NCBI RefSeq assembly: GCF_022662105.1
Contig: NZ_JAKMCP010000002.1
Coordinates: 496,001-560,000, forward strand
Origin: Aestuariivivens sediminis
Lineage (GTDB): Bacteria > Bacteroidota > Bacteroidia > Flavobacteriales > Flavobacteriaceae
Length of the DNA: 64,000 bases
Reading direction: 5' to 3'
The position numbers and the translations under genes were made by a program. The notes under the pieces are model-generated. The model was not told the origin of the DNA and made no database searches. It saw nothing but the letters and a program-made list of their open reading frames with translations. Positions within the stretch are counted from its first letter, which is position 1. Every line of letters starts with the position of its first letter. Positions 18,741 to 27,563 of the stretch are shown here, piece by piece.

Positions 18741-19505
18741 TTACCTAAACAACATTAAAATACCTCCCAAAGCGGTTACAAACAAAATAAAACGCCGGTA
18801 ATTTAAATTTGAAATAAGCTTTACAACGGCGGCTCCTATAAAAAATCCAAAAATGACAACCGGAATCAAAGTGGCATTTAAAATTAAACTCTCCTTACTT
18901 ACGGTATGCCATACAAAAAAATGAAAAGGAAGTTTAAATACATTGATTATAAAAAACAACCAGGCAGCCGTCCCTATAAATTCATTTTTTGGTAAACGGG
19001 TAGCAAGAAAATAAATATTGGAAATGGGTCCGGCTAAATTACCAATCATGGTGGTAAATCCGGCTAAAAATCCCGTAGTACCTGAAAAGGCTATATGTTT
19101 AGGCAATACCAGCGTCTTTCGTTTTTCCGTAAAAGCCATAATTAGGACCGATCCAATAATAATGAGTGCCATGATCCGTTTAAAAATGACTTCTGAAATA
19201 TCATTCCCAACCCAAACTCCAACTAAGACCCCAACAACCATCCATGGTAAAAGTTTTTTTATATAGACCCATTGGGTATGTCTGTTATAATATACAACGG
19301 CAAAAATATCTGCTGCGATAAGCATAGGTAATAATACCCCGGTCGACGCTTTTTCTCCAAACACAAAGGCCAGGATAATGACAATAATTATTCCAATACC
19401 TTTAACACCGGCTTTGGATAAACCCAATAAAAAAACTGCAAATCCTATGGCCATCCATTGTAATGCAGTTAAATTATACGATTGAATTATTTCGAAGTAA
19501 GACAA
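18741..19505 (-). CDS. TSUP (TauE/SafE) family permease
   Basis: 254 residues, almost entirely hydrophobic with about eight membrane segments. GLSKAGVKGIGIIIV near the N-terminus and AGFTTMIGNLAGP in the middle are the paired G-x-G/N-x2-G repeats of the TSUP family, which exports sulfite, sulfoacetate and related organosulfur anions. The substrate cannot be read from the sequence. Not directly coupled to the ars genes: the TM2 gene and its terminator intervene. Confidence 0.88.
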   Translation of the reverse strand: MSYFEIIQSYNLTALQWMAIGFAVFLLGLSKAGVKGIGIIIVIILAFVFGEKASTGVLLPMLIAADIFAVVYYNRHTQWVYIKKLLPWMVVGVLVGVWVGNDISEVIFKRIMALIIIGSVLIMAFTEKRKTLVLPKHIAFSGTTGFLAGFTTMIGNLAGPISNIYFLATRLPKNEFIGTAAWLFFIINVFKLPFHFFVWHTVSKESLILNATLIPVVIFGFFIGAAVVKLISNLNYRRFILFVTALGGILMLFR

Positions 19506-19529
19506 TAGTCGGGTTTTGAAACGCGCAAG

Positions 19530-19830
19530 TTACAAAAAAGCTTTATCTGCAGGTTCCCACAATGCAATTTTATGCTCATCATTATCTAAAATCCAGCCAA
19601 ATTTACCATAGTCGTAGGTTTCCATCTCTCCTACAATAGTCACATCTCTTCTTTTAAAACTTCAAGTAAAGCTTCTAAATTGGCAACCCGATAATTAACC
19701 ATGAAGTCCTTATGGGAAGGTGCAAAATAGTTGGCATCAAATCCCAAATGTTATTTATACCAATGCTTTTGTAGCTCTTGGATCGGTGCATTTAAAAAAC
19801 AGCCCTCCAATTCCAGTGACTCCCGTTTTC
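19530..19830 (-). pseudogene. Decayed VOC (glyoxalase-fold) gene
   Basis: On the minus strand, pieces of a VOC-family protein lie in different frames: GVTGIGG..FFKCTDPRATK, then HWYK-stop-HLGFDANYF, then SHKDFMVNYRVANLEALLEV, and after a one-base shift VTIVGEMETYDYGKFGW ending DNDEHKIALWEPADKAF. At least two frameshifts, one in-frame stop and an internal deletion of about 25 codons are visible against the usual 125-130 residue family layout. Clearly non-functional. Confidence 0.8.
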
Positions 19831-19845
19831 GTCTGTAATTATGTT

Positions 19846-20301
19846 TTATTTCTTTATGGACATTTCATAATATGAAACCCATTCCTCCACTGATATTTTA
19901 CGAACCAATTCCCCAATTAAATCCAATGGAATAGCCTCGACTTTTTTAAATCGTATACATCCTTTTCCCATATCCACATTGTGAGACGCCATTTTTTTAT
20001 AGGTGTTAACAAACCAGCTCCTTAAATCTGCTCTGGCATATAAGGCCATGTGATACAAGGTTATCCCATTTTTTTGCGAGGCTATATTTAAAAATGGTAG
20101 CGGTAATTTAGGATTACAGTGATATCCTTTGGGATATACCGAATGCGGGACAAAATACCCGATCATATTATAATTTATGCCTTCTTCAAACCCCTTTGGA
20201 AGATTTTTAAGAATGACCTTTCGCAGTTTTCGCATGGCTTCTCTTCTATCCTCAGGAATTTTATCGATATACTCTTCTGGTGTTGAAGCTTCGTATTTCA
20301 C
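19846..20301 (-). CDS. DUF1801 domain-containing protein
   Basis: 151 residues with the DUF1801 layout: helix-rich start EEYIDKIPEDRREAMRKLRKV, then NLPKGFEEGINYNMIGYFVP, and HMALYARADLRSWF, ending in CIRFKKVEAIPLDLIGELV. The family has a small alpha/beta fold of unknown biochemical role and is sometimes linked with iron-binding or stress functions. Followed closely by the decayed VOC gene; the upstream DUF4199 gene is 15 bases away. Confidence 0.85.
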   Translation of the reverse strand: MKYEASTPEEYIDKIPEDRREAMRKLRKVILKNLPKGFEEGINYNMIGYFVPHSVYPKGYHCNPKLPLPFLNIASQKNGITLYHMALYARADLRSWFVNTYKKMASHNVDMGKGCIRFKKVEAIPLDLIGELVRKISVEEWVSYYEMSIKK

Positions 20302-20315
20302 AAGTTATTCCTAAT

Positions 20316-20780
20316 TTATTTTTTATCCCGACGTAAGATTAATGCTGCTATTAACGATATCATAAACCCAATAACCACTACCAAGGCCACCATAAAAAGT
20401 GCTCCCCATATACTGGTCATTTCAAAAACCTCATCTTCTCGTCCTTCAGCGATAAGCATTTGTGCATAGTCCACATAAAAATTGGGGTTTAAGAATCGGG
20501 TGTAGATAAAATCGGCCATTCCGATTCCCATTCCCACGAGTAACGAGATAAGAACCCCAATCCATACTGCCTTCCCTAAAGAAATTATTCCTCCGTTGAC
20601 ATTATCTCGATAGTGTTTCATTGCAAAATATATAAACGATAAAGAGAGCAATATGGAGATGTATCCAAACAGTTCCAGAATAGTATGACTCAGGTATTTT
20701 GCAAAGGTTAAATGGGACAAAAAAATTACAAATCCTGTTAACCCTCCAAAAATCCCGTATCTTATCATTGTGGTTTTCAT
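20316..20780 (-). CDS. DUF4199 domain-containing membrane protein
   Basis: 154 residues with four predicted membrane helices: IRYGIFGGLTGFVIFLS, TILELFGYISILLSLSFIYFA, ISLGKAVWIGVLISLLVGMG, and FMVALVVVIGFMISLIA. The acidic segment MLIAEGREDEVFEM lies between helices 3 and 4. This is the Bacteroidota-specific DUF4199 architecture. Function unknown. Same strand and close spacing suggest co-transcription with the DUF1801 gene. Confidence 0.85.
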   Translation of the reverse strand: MKTTMIRYGIFGGLTGFVIFLSHLTFAKYLSHTILELFGYISILLSLSFIYFAMKHYRDNVNGGIISLGKAVWIGVLISLLVGMGIGMADFIYTRFLNPNFYVDYAQMLIAEGREDEVFEMTSIWGALFMVALVVVIGFMISLIAALILRRDKK

Positions 20781-20795
20781 GTCATATCGTTTTTT

Positions 20796-21047
20796 TTAAA
20801 CATGCTGATCGATTAAAATGGTATTGCCATCGGGATCATATAATACCATACTTGTTGGCCCCGAGGTCTTTTCATCGCATTCCCTTTCCAGTTTTATGGC
20901 ATGTTGCTTGAGCTGTCTTTGAATATCCCTAACATCGGTGAATGCCTCCAAGCGAGTGCCGCTTTCGTCCCAACCAGGATTAAAAGTTACTCTATTTTGA
21001 TCAAACATCCCTTGAAAAAGTCCAATTAGGGCTTTATCATTCTTCAT
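20796..21047 (-). CDS. VOC family protein, N-terminally truncated
   Basis: 83 residues matching only the second half of a VOC protein: ALIGLFQGMFDQNRVTFNPG, FTDVRDIQRQLKQ, and the C-terminal YDPDGNTILIDQHV. Complete family members begin with a further 40-50 residues (beta-alpha-beta-beta). The ATG lies only 9 bases after the dehydrogenase stop, so the 5' half has been lost in a deletion that joined it to the upstream gene. It might be translated by coupling but is probably a broken gene. Confidence 0.65.
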   Translation of the reverse strand: MKNDKALIGLFQGMFDQNRVTFNPGWDESGTRLEAFTDVRDIQRQLKQHAIKLERECDEKTSGPTSMVLYDPDGNTILIDQHV

Positions 21048-21056
21048 GACTGGAAG

Positions 21057-21992
21057 TTAACAAAATTTCGCTTTTATTTTGTCCACTATCGTTTGGGCTA
21101 ATTTTACCTTGCTTTCAACAGTCCAACCAGCTACATGTGGTGTAAGTAAAACCTGTTCAGCTTCTATGAGATATTGAAAGGCATCAGGCAATTCTGAGGT
21201 AAATAAACTTTCAAAAGATGCATTTTCATATTCCAAGACATCCAGGCCCGCCCCTAAAACTTTTCCGGATTTTAAGGCCCTTACTAAATCGGCTGTCACC
21301 ACATTTTTCCCTCGTGCCGTATTCATAAACCAAAATGGCTTTTGAAATGCATTGATAAACCTTTCATTTATCATATTCAGGGTTTGTGGGGTTTGTGGCG
21401 TGTGTAAACTAACCACATCCACGCGTTCTTGAAATTCCGTCAAGCTCACTTGTCTGGCGCATGCATCCCCTACATCCTCCTTAATGTCATAACACAATAC
21501 CTCAACATCGAATCCCCGTAGTTTTCTAGCGAAGGCTTTGCCCATATTACCATAGCCTATAATCCCTATGGTTTTGCCGTCGAGCTCAACACCACGATTA
21601 TCTTCACGCAGCCATTTCCCCTGTTTGATCTCGCTGTTGGCCTTATTGAACTTATTAAAAAGGGACAATATCATGCCTAAAGTATGCTCCCCTACGGCAT
21701 TGCGGTTCCCTTCTGGCGCTGAAATCAAATACACGCCCTTTTGTTGGGCATAGTCTTCGTCTATGTTTTCTAACCCGGCACCTACACGACCTATAAATTT
21801 AAGATTAACGGCGGCATCTAAAAATTGTTTATCTATAGTAAATCGGCTTCGGATAATAATCCCATCATAATCCTTTATTTTGGATTCTATAGCTTCCTTT
21901 GGTGTTGTAAAATCCTCATGATTGGTAAACCCCAAATCATTCAGCTGATTCTTTAAAAGCTCGTGGTTGGTATCAAGGTGCAGGATTTTCAT
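21057..21992 (-). CDS. D-2-hydroxyacid dehydrogenase (phosphoglycerate dehydrogenase-like)
   Basis: 311 residues, NAD-dependent. The Rossmann motif GIIGYGNMGKAFARKL lies near residue 145, and the catalytic set is present: R in the GRVGAGLENID region and downstream, the acidic residue before LDVLE, and H in LLTPHVAGWT. It is the short form without a C-terminal ACT or ASB domain. Possible role in serine synthesis, but other 2-keto acids cannot be excluded; the neighbours give no pathway hint. Confidence 0.9.
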   Translation of the reverse strand: MKILHLDTNHELLKNQLNDLGFTNHEDFTTPKEAIESKIKDYDGIIIRSRFTIDKQFLDAAVNLKFIGRVGAGLENIDEDYAQQKGVYLISAPEGNRNAVGEHTLGMILSLFNKFNKANSEIKQGKWLREDNRGVELDGKTIGIIGYGNMGKAFARKLRGFDVEVLCYDIKEDVGDACARQVSLTEFQERVDVVSLHTPQTPQTLNMINERFINAFQKPFWFMNTARGKNVVTADLVRALKSGKVLGAGLDVLEYENASFESLFTSELPDAFQYLIEAEQVLLTPHVAGWTVESKVKLAQTIVDKIKAKFC

Positions 21993-22117
21993 TTTTTCTT
22001 AATTGACCATAAAATTACACTGTTTTTGGATTTACATGAGGCCTTTTTTGATTTTTGGATTCTTATTGCATGACAACGTAGAAACGTGAAAAGATCCCCA
22101 TAAATAATATCAAACTA

Positions 22118-23488
22118 TTAAATCCCCAGAATAAGTTTGGCAATCCAAAAATAAATAAGAATACCAAAAATATCGTTACTGGTAGTGATGAAGGGTCCGG
22201 TTGCTATAGCGGGATCTATACCGCGTTTATCCAAAAACAAGGGGACAAAAGTTCCAATAAGACCAGCTACAATAATAACAACTACCAAGGATAAGGAAAT
22301 AGCCAAGGCGGTACTCTTTTCTCCTTTAGAGAACCAAACAAAGAGAAAAAGAAATACGGCTAATATTAGCCCATTTAATGCTGCAAGGAACATTTCTTTT
22401 AGCAATCGGCCATTGATACTCCCTTTAACATCATCATTAGCCAATCCTTGTACAATTATGGCACTGGACTGAACACCAACATTTCCTGCCATTGCCGCAA
22501 TAAGGGGTGTAAAAAAGAAGAGAACCGCATATTTGTTGAAGGCTTCTTGAAAGCCCTCCATAATTAAAAATGCCCCGACACCGCCTACTAAACCTAAAAA
22601 CAACCACGGCAACCGCGCCCTGGTTAGATCAAGGATACTATCGTCTGAATCAACATCCCCTGTGATACCAGCGGCCAGTTGGTAATCCTTATCGGCTTCT
22701 TCCTTTAAGACATCGACAATATCATCAATGGTAATCCGTCCTAAAAGCACTAAATTATCATCCACCACAGGGATGGCTTCCAAGTCGTATTTGGACATCA
22801 CTTTGGCCACTTCTTCGGCCTCTTCATTGACATTTACATAATCCACGTTTGAAATGTAGATATCTGCTATTTTCTGTTCACTTTTAGCAACAATCAAGTC
22901 CTTTAAAGAAAGACGTCCAATTAATTTTTCCTGTTTATTCACGACGTAAATGGAATGCACGCGTGTTACTTCCTTGGCCTGTCCTCTAATACGCCTTAAA
23001 CAGCCTGCCACCGTCCAGGTCTCATACACCTTTACCAACTCTTTAGCCATAAGGCCTCCTGCTGTATCCTCATCGTACGCCAGGAGCTCTTTAATCTCTG
23101 CTTTATGTTCTTCGTCTTCAATTTGGGAGATCACATATTGCTGACGATCTTCCGGTAATTCGGCTATTATATCGGCGGCATCATCCGTGTCAAGTTCCTC
23201 AATTTCTTCTGCAATCTCCTTATCTGATAAATTTCTTAAAACCTTTTCCCGATTGTCTTCATCGAGTTCCATTATCACATCGGAGGTGGTCTCAGAATCC
23301 AATAATTTAATAATATAGATGGCTTCTTCCAGATCGAGTTCATCTAGAATTTCAGCAATGTCCGCGTAATGAAATTCATCTAAACGCTTTTTAAGTTCCC
23401 TGTCTTCTCTCGATTCAATAAGTCCCTTAACGTCGTCTAGAAGTTCATCGGTCAATTCAAATTGTATGTTTTCTTTTTCTTCAGACAT
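22118..23488 (-). CDS. mgtE: Magnesium transporter MgtE
   Basis: About 456 residues in the standard order: an N-terminal acidic superhelical domain with repeated DxADIIAELPE-type motifs, a CBS pair (about residues 135-260; RVHSIYVVNKQEKLIGRLSLKDL, DLEAIPVVDDNLVLLGRITID), a connecting helix, then five membrane helices with GNVGVQSSAI of the pore. It should import Mg2+ with gating by cytoplasmic Mg2+. I chose the ATG at 23488 (MSEEKENIQ) since the 22 upstream codons look unrelated. The gene follows rsmA on the same strand. Confidence 0.95.
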   Translation of the reverse strand: MSEEKENIQFELTDELLDDVKGLIESREDRELKKRLDEFHYADIAEILDELDLEEAIYIIKLLDSETTSDVIMELDEDNREKVLRNLSDKEIAEEIEELDTDDAADIIAELPEDRQQYVISQIEDEEHKAEIKELLAYDEDTAGGLMAKELVKVYETWTVAGCLRRIRGQAKEVTRVHSIYVVNKQEKLIGRLSLKDLIVAKSEQKIADIYISNVDYVNVNEEAEEVAKVMSKYDLEAIPVVDDNLVLLGRITIDDIVDVLKEEADKDYQLAAGITGDVDSDDSILDLTRARLPWLFLGLVGGVGAFLIMEGFQEAFNKYAVLFFFTPLIAAMAGNVGVQSSAIIVQGLANDDVKGSINGRLLKEMFLAALNGLILAVFLFLFVWFSKGEKSTALAISLSLVVVIIVAGLIGTFVPLFLDKRGIDPAIATGPFITTSNDIFGILIYFWIAKLILGI

Positions 23489-23560
23489 AAGTTTAAACTT
23501 CTCTATTCCTGACCAACCCCATGCACGTAACCAGAAAATAGGTGTTTGGAGCACATCTCT

Positions 23561-24349
23561 TTAACTTTTATCATTTTCAATTAATCGTGTTAATTCAATA
23601 AACCGCTGCACGCTTAATTGTTCCGGACGCATGCCAAATATACTATTTGCTTTTAAATTATCGGTTAAATTGAATGTTTTTAAACTGTTACGAAGCGTTT
23701 TCCGGCGTTGCCCAAAGGCCGTTTTTACTACTTTAAAGAACAGTACTTCATTACATGCCAAGGTAAAATCCTTTTTTCTGACAAGTCTTAATACGCCTGA
23801 ATCTACTTTAGGCGGTGGATTGAATACGCCTGGGGGTACAGTAAACAAATATTCTGCATGGTAAAATGCCTGGGTCAACACGGAGAGAATGCCGTATACT
23901 TTATTCCCTTCTTTCGAGCAAATCCGCTGTGCCACCTCCTTTTGAAACATCCCGGAAAATTCCGGGATTTGATCACGCATATCCAATACTTTAAAAACAA
24001 TTTGAGTAGAAATATTGTATGGGAAATTCCCGATAATGGCAAAGGATTCCTCTTTAAAAATAAGATTCAAGTCGAACTTTAAAAAATCCTGTTCGATAAT
24101 TCGGGGGGCCAAATGGAGGTAATTGGTTTTCAGATATTCCACCGATTCCGTATCGATCTCGATGACAAAAGTCTCAAGCTTCTTTTCCAACAGATACTTT
24201 GTAAGGACACCCATCCCCGGCCCGATTTCCAATACATTTTTGTACCCTTTTAAGGTTAAGCTATCCGCTATTTTACGGGCTATGTTTTCATCTTTTAAAA
24301 AATGTTGCCCTAAATGCTTTTTTGCTTTAACTCGATTCTGTTCAGCCAT
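23561..24349 (-). CDS. rsmA: 16S rRNA dimethyladenosine transferase
   Basis: 262 residues. It dimethylates two adjacent adenines in the 3' end hairpin of 16S rRNA during small-subunit assembly. The SAM-binding motif [14 protein letters not shown] and the catalytic NFPYNIS (N-L/F-P-Y) are both intact, and [13 protein letters not shown] is the standard N-terminus. It lies upstream of mgtE on the same strand; this pairing is common in Flavobacteriia. Confidence 0.97.
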   Translation of the reverse strand: MAEQNRVKAKKHLGQHFLKDENIARKIADSLTLKGYKNVLEIGPGMGVLTKYLLEKKLETFVIEIDTESVEYLKTNYLHLAPRIIEQDFLKFDLNLIFKEESFAIIGNFPYNISTQIVFKVLDMRDQIPEFSGMFQKEVAQRICSKEGNKVYGILSVLTQAFYHAEYLFTVPPGVFNPPPKVDSGVLRLVRKKDFTLACNEVLFFKVVKTAFGQRRKTLRNSLKTFNLTDNLKANSIFGMRPEQLSVQRFIELTRLIENDKS

Positions 24350-24406
24350 GTTTCATCTGTAATCATTGTTAGCCCTTTTTGGATTGAAAATCAACCCGTT
24401 CCGGCA

Positions 24407-24730
24407 CTATGTAAAGTTAACGGTGTATTCGTCTAATACTTCAAGTTCTGTCCTAAACGCCAACACCTTATCTGCAAACCTTTTATAACCATCGGATCTA
24501 AGTTTTTCAGCATCTTCCCTGTAGTAGGCCTCAAGCGCCTCTCGGGAATAGGAGCGGTATTGGATGGAATAGGTCCGTCCTCCCATCTCTTCCTCAACCA
24601 AAACCCTAGTCAAGGTTGCCTTTTCAAATTTTCCCGTGGCCAATACTTGTGGAATATGTTCTTTTATCCAAACCAGCCAATCATCGTGGATACTTTCGTC
24701 AATATTTACGGTTACGTTATAAATGATCAT
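24407..24730 (-). CDS. DUF4286 family protein
   Basis: 107 residues starting MIIYNVTVNIDESIHDDWL (the preceding ATG adds one Met). WVWI-like and VLVEEEMGGRTYSIQYRSYS strands are the DUF4286 pattern, a small ferredoxin-like (dimeric alpha/beta barrel) protein of unknown role. Located between rsmA and a GNAT gene; commonly found next to rsmA in this class. Confidence 0.85.
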   Translation of the reverse strand: MIIYNVTVNIDESIHDDWLVWIKEHIPQVLATGKFEKATLTRVLVEEEMGGRTYSIQYRSYSREALEAYYREDAEKLRSDGYKRFADKVLAFRTELEVLDEYTVNFT

Positions 24731-24820
24731 CATTCAACTAATTTATACATACATTCTAATTTTAATACGCTCTCCTCATTTTTTAGGATAATCGATCCAT
24801 CGCTTTTGCATACCATTCAG

Positions 24821-25333
24821 TTATAAGACCTTTCCAAATAATAAAAGGTCTTTCCCCTCATTGAAAGGATCGGTTCTTTGTTCCAATTTTAGTCCCAATT
24901 TTTCCAATAATTTGATGGATTTATCATTATCCGGATTGGTAATGGCTGTTATTTTTTTTAAGCTAAACCGGTCTTTAGCCAATTTTAATATTTCAATTGA
25001 TGCTTCGTAACTGTATCCCAGCCTTTCGTATTCCGGAAGGAGAGCGAAACCTACATCGGGATGTTCAAGAACATCCCTTTTTAAAATCCCTACTATTCCA
25101 ATGGGTCTATCGGGCTCTTCCTTTAATGTTAATTTATAATACCCAAAACCATGAACCTTATAACTTTTCAATAGTCCACTTTTTAAATAGGCCTTGGCGT
25201 CTGCAATGGTTTTAATGTTTCGGTCCCCAATGTATTTTAAAAATCCCGGAGTATTCATTAATTGCAAAAAAAAGGCAGCATCTTTCAGCACTATTTTTGA
25301 AATGTGAAGCCTCTTGGTTTTAACAATAATCAT
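24821..25333 (-). CDS. GNAT family N-acetyltransferase (RimJ/RimL type)
   Basis: 170 residues with the start TKRLHISKIVLKDAAFFLQLMN and the acetyl-CoA-binding region LLPEYERLGYSYEASIEIL, then NPDNDKSIKLLEKLGLKL. This is the Acetyltransf_3 pattern used for ribosomal protein N-termini and many small amines. Target unknown. It begins 3 bases after the TPR gene stop on the same strand. Confidence 0.88.
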   Translation of the reverse strand: MIIVKTKRLHISKIVLKDAAFFLQLMNTPGFLKYIGDRNIKTIADAKAYLKSGLLKSYKVHGFGYYKLTLKEEPDRPIGIVGILKRDVLEHPDVGFALLPEYERLGYSYEASIEILKLAKDRFSLKKITAITNPDNDKSIKLLEKLGLKLEQRTDPFNEGKDLLLFGKVL

Positions 25334-25336
25334 ACT

Positions 25337-27112
25337 CTATTTTATGGCGTCGCCTCGCAAAGCTCTATATTGCTTTCTAGCATCTACAAAATAAATGCTA
25401 TCGGCATGATTGAAAATAATTTGTTCCAATAGGGCCTTTGCTTTTTCGGGTTCATTAAACTGCTTGATATAAATATTGGCCAAATGGAAGAGGGCATCAT
25501 CCACCAGTATTCCATCGCGATAGTTGGTTATGATTAACTCATAATTGGTTATGGCGCCTTCATAATGTGACTGTTCTTCAAATAATTGTCCTTGTTTATA
25601 CAATGCCTGTGCAACAATGGGCTCGGTTTTATGGTCTTTTAAAATTTTATCAAGCCAAATTATGGATTCCTCCTTTTTGTTTTGAAATGCCAATAAATCG
25701 GCTTTAGCATACAATTTAAGAGCAGTTTGTGTAGAGTCTTCATATTTGTTGTCCGAAATTAACAGCTTTAACTCCAAGGCATCATTGGCTATAAGTTGAG
25801 AGGTCGAGGATTTTAAAATATTAAGTTGTGATTCTGCCCATTTAAAATCGCCTTTATAATAGCTGGCTTTGGCTACTTTGAAACGCGCCTCCTGTGAAAT
25901 GGTACTGTTTTTTAAATTTCGCTGAATTTGTGAAAAATAGATAAGGGCCTTATTAAACTTTTCCTGAAGCAATAAAATGTCTCCCAATTCCAGTTTTACT
26001 TTAGCCTCTTGTAATGCATTCAATGGCAAGTCCAAAGCATAATCTAAAACCTGGGCTGCGGCTTCCGGTTTATCATCATAAAATGCTAAAAAATGAGCAT
26101 ATGAAATCTGTAAATCCAAGGTTTGGGGAAGTTTTCCATATTGCTCAAAAATCTTATTGTATTGTGCCTTTATATTCGGGAAATCTTCCTTATTGCTTAA
26201 CTTGGTTCTCAGGAGTAAAATGTTATGGTGAGCACTCAATTGTGTGTCTATATCCTGAGCCGTGTTAATGAGATATGTAAATATCTCTAAAGCAATATCT
26301 TCCTGGCCATCGTTAAGGGCAATAAGAGCTAATTCTTCTAAACCGGATAAACTTTCTGATTCTCTGTTAAAAATGGCCTTTTCTTGAGCAAATGCCTTCT
26401 TAAAGTCCTTTTGTTGTATAAAAAGCCAACTTAATAACTTATTCCACAACAAATTTGGATCTTCTTGTAATTTTTTTAACAAAATTTTCCGCAGTATAAT
26501 ATTATTATCGTTTGTACTATCTTCAGTGATAAAATCATTTATGGCCCGTTTCACATTATTTAAGGCAATAGGGCTAGATACCGCAAATTCTATATAACTG
26601 GTAAACATTTTTTCGAGATCCCCCTGCTCTCCATAAATTTGCGCCATTTGGAGATTAAAATTGAAGTCTGGTTTTAAAGCTTTGGCTTTATTGTAGGCGG
26701 TAATGGCCTCCTCCAATAAGGAGTGCGACTGAAACAAACGCGCAATACCAAAAACATGATTAGGGTTTACATCTATACTGGCCAGGGCCTTATTATAGTA
26801 TGTATTTGCTTTTTCCGGTTCATTTTTTAACTGAAAATTATAGCCTAACTCTACAAAAAATGCAGGATAATTAATGCGCTCCAAAATTTTTAGCAAAAAA
26901 GTCTCGGCTTCATCGTATTGTTCTAATTGCTGGTACGTACTTACAATTTGATTTATATAATTGATGTTCGATGAGGATTGGGCATACAGTTTTTTATATT
27001 CATGTAAGGCTTTTTCAAACTCCCCCTTATTATAGTAGTCCTTTGCAATGGCATCATTTTGCCCTGCAATGGTTATTGAAACAAGAAAAAGTAAGAGAGA
27101 AAGATATTTCAT
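25337..27112 (-). CDS. Secreted TPR-repeat protein
   Basis: About 591 residues. A signal peptide at the start (MKYLSLLLFLVSITIAGQ) is followed by tandem tetratricopeptide repeats over nearly the full length (YYNKGEFEKALHEYKKLY, EEAITAYNKAKALKPDFNF, ALYKQGQLFEEQSHYEGAI). The ATG at 27142 would place ten residues before the signal, so I use 27112. Probably periplasmic and scaffolding; the partner is unknown. Confidence 0.85.
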   Translation of the reverse strand: MKYLSLLLFLVSITIAGQNDAIAKDYYNKGEFEKALHEYKKLYAQSSSNINYINQIVSTYQQLEQYDEAETFLLKILERINYPAFFVELGYNFQLKNEPEKANTYYNKALASIDVNPNHVFGIARLFQSHSLLEEAITAYNKAKALKPDFNFNLQMAQIYGEQGDLEKMFTSYIEFAVSSPIALNNVKRAINDFITEDSTNDNNIILRKILLKKLQEDPNLLWNKLLSWLFIQQKDFKKAFAQEKAIFNRESESLSGLEELALIALNDGQEDIALEIFTYLINTAQDIDTQLSAHHNILLLRTKLSNKEDFPNIKAQYNKIFEQYGKLPQTLDLQISYAHFLAFYDDKPEAAAQVLDYALDLPLNALQEAKVKLELGDILLLQEKFNKALIYFSQIQRNLKNSTISQEARFKVAKASYYKGDFKWAESQLNILKSSTSQLIANDALELKLLISDNKYEDSTQTALKLYAKADLLAFQNKKEESIIWLDKILKDHKTEPIVAQALYKQGQLFEEQSHYEGAITNYELIITNYRDGILVDDALFHLANIYIKQFNEPEKAKALLEQIIFNHADSIYFVDARKQYRALRGDAIK

Positions 27113-27164
27113 ATTGTAAATATAGCAAATGTGAATGGCCATTTTACTTAATGGTATAATAAAA

Positions 27165-27189
27165 AAGGCCCGAACGGAATTCGGGCCTT
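27165..27189. terminator. Rho-independent terminator
   Basis: AAGGCCCGAA (27165-27174) and TTCGGGCCTT (27180-27189) form a perfect 10-base stem with a 5-base loop. It lies between the 40-residue gene (27286-27408) and the TPR gene, both on the minus strand, and should end the small transcript. Confidence 0.8.
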
Positions 27190-27285
27190 AACCAACCAAA
27201 ATAAACTTGCCTATTAACTACCGTTAGTTAAAAAACGATGTAATTACTCGATTGGGGACAATAGTCTACAAATAAATAATCCCTA

Positions 27286-27408
27286 TTATTTACCAACAAT
27301 TGCTACAATTTTATTTTCAGATTTCACAAGTTCAAAATCTGAAAATAAAACCTTACTTACTAAAAAAACTAGTGTAATGAGCAATATAATACGCTTAACG
27401 TTTTTCAT
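27286..27408 (-). CDS. 40-residue membrane or secreted peptide
   Basis: ATG at 27408 to TAA at 27286: a basic start (MKNVKR), a hydrophobic stretch IILLITLVFLVSKVLF and a short polar tail ending IVAIVGK. A strong terminator lies 97 bases downstream in the same direction, which supports a real short transcript. A 16-base perfect inverted repeat lies inside the frame. Function unknown; it could instead be a small RNA whose hairpin carries the ORF by chance. Confidence 0.45.
   Translation of the reverse strand: MKNVKRIILLITLVFLVSKVLFSDFELVKSENKIVAIVGK
27309..27350. repeat. 16-base perfect inverted repeat within small ORF
   Basis: TTTTATTTTCAGATTT (27309-27324) and AAATCTGAAAATAAAA (27335-27350) are exact complements with a 10-base loop. 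AT-rich, but the length is notable. It overlaps codons for residues 20-33 of the peptide at 27286-27408. Confidence 0.7.
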
Positions 27409-27563
27409 GGTAGGTTAATTTTGTTGATTTGGTAGGACGAACTTCAGAAAAATCCCATGAAACACAAAGGAAAAATCAATAAAATCGTTGAACAGCTGTA
27501 TAAAAATGCATTTCAACGACTAAATGAATAGTTTTTATACCTTTTAGAAAGAAAAAGACTACT

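Noticed and set aside
22010-22117. Mg2+-sensing riboswitch for mgtE
   Set aside because: The gap lies downstream of mgtE on its strand and no conserved leader upstream of the start (23489-23560) is recognisable.
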